6,826 nt of DNA from Candidatus Mesolinea sp. (GTDB lineage Bacteria > Chloroflexota > Anaerolineae > Anaerolineales > Anaerolineaceae): positions 1 through 6,826 of the forward strand of contig DMCS01000031.1 of the NCBI GenBank assembly GCA_003445715.1, in the 5' to 3' direction. The translations under genes and the position numbers were made by a program. Positions within the stretch are counted from its first letter, which is position 1, and each line of letters opens with the position of its first letter. Below are positions 4,991-6,826 of this stretch, one piece after another. A model generated the notes under the pieces. The model saw only the letters and a list, made by a program, of their open reading frames with translations. It did not search any database and was not told the origin of the DNA.

Positions 4991-5737
4991 ATGGTAAATA
5001 TCCTCCTGGTTTCACACAGCTATCAGTTGGCTAGCGGGGTAGCTGAATTGGTGCGTCAAATGGCGCCTTCCAATTCTGTAAAAATCGATGTTGCTGCCGG
5101 CATTGGCGATGACCACCAAGAGATTGGCACCAACGCCGTCGAAATCATGGAGAAGCTCAACGCGCTCCACTCTCCCGAGGGCACCTTAGTTCTGATGGAT
5201 TTAGGCAGTGCTATCCTGAGCGCTGAGATGGCATTGGACATGCTCGATGAAGAGGTCAAAGCCCAGGTGCGCTTATGCCCAGCTCCTTTTGTGGAAGGCG
5301 CTATCGCTGCTGGCGTACAGGCTAACATGGGCTCGGACTTGGAAGCGGTCTATCGGGAAGCTATGTCGGCTCTGTTGGCTAAGGAGCAACAGCTGCAACC
5401 AGAAGCCAGCCAAGAAGACCAACCAGCTCCTCCGCAAGTGACCGGGGCTGAGCCAACTGAGGATGTTATCGAGATTGTTCTGCCCGTAACGAACGAATCA
5501 GGCTTGCATGCTCGCCCGGCAGCTCTCTTCGCCAAAACAATTGGCAGCCATAATGCTAAAGTGACCGTCACAAATCTGACCGAGAATAAAGGACCCGTAA
5601 CGATCAATGGATTGATCGCCGTAATGCTGTTAGCTGCAAAAAAAGGTGACGTGCTGAAAATCCAAGCCGAGGGTGAAGAAAAGCAAGAGGTCATCGATGC
5701 CTTAAGACAGCTATTTGCTGAAAATTTTGGCGAATAA
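4991..5737 (+). CDS. dhaM: DHA kinase phosphotransferase subunit DhaM (EIIA-Man/HPr fusion)
   Basis: Cytoplasmic phosphocarrier that recharges the ADP on DhaL. Residues 1 to about 130 are an EIIA(Man)-type domain: 'MVNILLVSHSYQLASGV' with phospho-acceptor His9, 'AAGIGDDHQEIGT', 'VLMDLGSAILSAEMAL' and 'RLCPAPFVEGAIAAG' all match DhaM. A Gln/Pro/Glu-rich linker (about 131-157) leads to an HPr-like domain (about 158-248) with 'NESGLHARPAALFA', His173 being the equivalent of HPr His15. The regulatory Ser46 of Gram-positive HPr falls at Asn206/Gly207, so HPr-kinase control is not expected. The protein stops after HPr, at 248 aa, whereas E. coli DhaM continues into an enzyme I-like domain. Phosphoenolpyruvate-derived phosphate must therefore come from an enzyme I encoded elsewhere. 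GAGGTGA (4972-4978) or AAAGGG (4978-4983, 7 nt spacing) can serve as ribosome binding site. It is separated from dhaKL by glpK and the small membrane gene. Confidence 0.95.
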   Translation: MVNILLVSHSYQLASGVAELVRQMAPSNSVKIDVAAGIGDDHQEIGTNAVEIMEKLNALHSPEGTLVLMDLGSAILSAEMALDMLDEEVKAQVRLCPAPFVEGAIAAGVQANMGSDLEAVYREAMSALLAKEQQLQPEASQEDQPAPPQVTGAEPTEDVIEIVLPVTNESGLHARPAALFAKTIGSHNAKVTVTNLTENKGPVTINGLIAVMLLAAKKGDVLKIQAEGEEKQEVIDALRQLFAENFGE

Positions 5738-5758
5738 ACCAGCTGGCATAACCATTGC

Positions 5759-5795
5759 AACATCTCCTTTAGGTCTCATTGCTGGAGGTGTTTTT
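5759..5795 (+). terminator. Hairpin with T-run after dhaM, overlapping the next gene's SD
   Basis: AACATCTCC (5759-5767) pairs with GGAGGTGTT (5784-5792) over 9 bp, including one G-T wobble, around a 16-nt loop. The 3' arm runs directly into a run of five T (5791-5795), the layout of a modest intrinsic terminator 21 nt after the dhaM stop. The same 3' arm contains GGAGGTG (5784-5790), the Shine-Dalgarno of the gene starting at 5798, 7 nt away. If formed, the structure would therefore both end dhaM transcription and hide that binding site from ribosomes arriving on read-through RNA. The wobble and large loop make its strength uncertain. Confidence 0.5.
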
Positions 5796-5797
5796 CT

Positions 5798-6610
5798 ATG
5801 CAACCCAAAAAGAAATCATTAGGCGTCATCCTGCTCAGAGTTATCTTAATTCTGGCAGTTAGCCTGTTCATCGCTGGAGCAATCAAATATGCCTCTGGTG
5901 CGGAACCGTTTCGCTCCGAAGGAGCCCAGCAAACAGAAATTGCTTTCCCAAAGCTTAGCTTTCCTCCTATGCCCAAGCAAGCTAAGCAAGAGCAGCAAAT
6001 CTTCCTGCCTTTAGCTCTCCGCAGCGATGGGCAGCAAATCAAGATCCTCAACAACTCCAGCATGTATATCGAAAAATCCGAAATAGAAATCTTGCACATC
6101 GTGGGAGAGATCGCCAATAACAGCCAAAACCCAATTCGTAACATCAGTGTGACGGCGGTGCTTTACCCAGCTAATGGAACCACCGCAATCTCGACCATTC
6201 ATGCCTCGCCTTTTAGCCCTGTGCTTTTCCCTGGGGAGAAAACTTGCTTCAACCTCTACTTGGAAAAGCCGAGGACCTATGCACGTTATGAATTTGCCAA
6301 ACTGAGTTATGAAGTCGGCGCAGAACCAACCAGCACGTTTGAAACCCGCCAGGTAACCGCTGGGTGGGATGAAGATAATGACTGGTACATACTCAGAGGG
6401 CAGGTGCAAAACGTTGGCGCAACCCCTTTTACCGAGGCACGTGTAATCGCAACGCTTTATGATGACAGCGGAACAGTCATAGGCTGCGACCAAACCTTTG
6501 TTTCTTACCAAAGCGAAAACCCATTTTCAGTCGGCACCTTCTCACTTTACTTTATGGATAAGCTTTATGACCAGGTCGATGCGTATCGCCTGCAAGTTGT
6601 GGGGCAATGA
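5798..6610 (+). CDS. Membrane-anchored extracytoplasmic protein with two FxLYD-like domains
   Basis: The 270-aa product starts with a basic stretch, 'MQPKKKSLG', then one hydrophobic helix (about 9-30), most likely an uncleaved signal anchor with the rest outside the membrane. A Pro/Gln-rich linker follows and contains 'QQIFLPLALRS' (67-76), resembling the 'YLPLxLR' motif of Chloroflexota exported proteins. Two similar beta-sandwich modules then occur. In the first (about 83-172), 'ILHIVGEIANNSQNPIRNI' and 'VTAVLYPANG' are followed by a Pro-Gly-Glu turn. In the second (about 182-268), 'YILRGQVQNVGATPFTEA' and 'VIATLYDDSGTVIG' are followed by a similar strand. The pattern of Gly, Val/Asn and a hydrophobic 'LYD'-like end fits FxLYD-type domains, whose function is unknown. 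GGAGGTG 7 nt upstream fixes the ATG at 5798. The preceding hairpin suggests a separate transcript from the glycerol cluster. Confidence 0.85.
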   Translation: MQPKKKSLGVILLRVILILAVSLFIAGAIKYASGAEPFRSEGAQQTEIAFPKLSFPPMPKQAKQEQQIFLPLALRSDGQQIKILNNSSMYIEKSEIEILHIVGEIANNSQNPIRNISVTAVLYPANGTTAISTIHASPFSPVLFPGEKTCFNLYLEKPRTYARYEFAKLSYEVGAEPTSTFETRQVTAGWDEDNDWYILRGQVQNVGATPFTEARVIATLYDDSGTVIGCDQTFVSYQSENPFSVGTFSLYFMDKLYDQVDAYRLQVVGQ

Positions 6611-6826
6611 GACAGGTAATGATAACCATGCAGCACATTTCTTCTCATGTTCTCGCCGGTCTCTGAGTGCGTAGCTTGCCCGTACGGTTCCGAGCGAGTG
6701 GTCTTGACCGTAGGCCTCACAAGCCTGAGATTTTGATTAATCTTTCATAAACTAACCTCAACCCTCTGCAATGAGGATGTTCAAAAACATTGGTTAATCG
6801 ATCACATCCAAATTTATCAAAGTTAA
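6611..6826. other. Non-coding 3' flank with a structured GC-rich patch
   Basis: No gene is supported on either strand; reading frames here are short and lack binding sites. Bases 6640-6735 are GC-richer than the AT-rich end. They contain short inverted repeats: TACGGT (6683-6688) with ACCGTA (6707-6712), the nested GGTC-TT-GACC (6700-6709), and AGGC (6712-6715) with GCCT a few bases later. The last of these is followed by ATTTT and could be a weak terminator for the preceding gene. Further on, GGATGT and ACATCC form another distant pair near the end. None is long enough to name. Confidence 0.4.

Noticed and set aside
6011..6511. 166-codon - strand ORF opposite the FxLYD-like gene
   Set aside because: Antisense of a well-supported gene with a strong ribosome binding site; the translation shows no recognisable domain. 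Other - strand frames over dhaK, dhaL, glpK and dhaM were dropped for the same reason.
1..6826. Search for CRISPR arrays, insertion sequences, tRNA and rRNA
   Set aside because: No regularly spaced repeats, transposase motifs, tRNA-like T-arm or rRNA signature were seen.

Overview
The window carries a compact glycerol/dihydroxyacetone (DHA) utilisation cluster, all on the + strand: glpF, dhaK, dhaL, glpK, a small two-helix membrane protein and dhaM. A separately initiated, membrane-anchored FxLYD-like protein follows. Base composition is moderate, with AT-rich intergenic stretches and strong AGGAG-type ribosome binding sites. Three features suggest a Chloroflexota (Anaerolineae-like) anaerobe. 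The exported protein carries an 'IFLPLALR' segment resembling the 'YLPLxLR' signature common in Chloroflexota secreted proteins. The glycerol kinase has the 'SGLFAPYW' motif otherwise familiar to me from actinobacterial-type GlpK. DHA phosphorylation is of the PTS-dependent DhaKLM type. The lineage call is inference; an actinobacterial or other Gram-positive-like source is not excluded.

Layout. Bases 1-405 hold a good sigma70-like promoter (39-67) with a dyad in its spacer, then a long leader that overlaps a start-less reading frame on the - strand (199-378), possibly a decayed gene. glpF (406-1197) encodes the glycerol facilitator. dhaK (1254-2255) and dhaL (2318-2965) encode the DHA-binding and ADP-binding subunits of DHA kinase, separated by a perfect 36-bp palindrome (2265-2300). 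glpK (2992-4494) encodes ATP-dependent glycerol kinase and is followed by a 12-bp stem hairpin (4519-4551). A 123-aa membrane protein of unknown function (4571-4942) precedes dhaM (4991-5737), a fused EIIA(Man)-HPr phosphodonor. A hairpin with a T-run (5759-5795) lies exactly over the Shine-Dalgarno of the last gene (5798-6610). Bases 6611-6826 show no supportable gene.

How it works together. GlpF admits glycerol and GlpK traps it as glycerol-3-phosphate. Any DHA, whether imported or made by a glycerol dehydrogenase not present here, is phosphorylated on DhaK by ADP/ATP-bound DhaL. DhaL is recharged from phospho-His9 of DhaM, fed through DhaM's own HPr-like domain (His173). No PTS enzyme I, glycerol dehydrogenase, glycerol-3-phosphate dehydrogenase or transcriptional regulator is in the window, so these must be encoded elsewhere. 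The most unusual elements are not enzymes but the three strong hairpins placed at gene junctions, two of which enclose a Shine-Dalgarno sequence, and the unrecognised membrane protein between glpK and dhaM.
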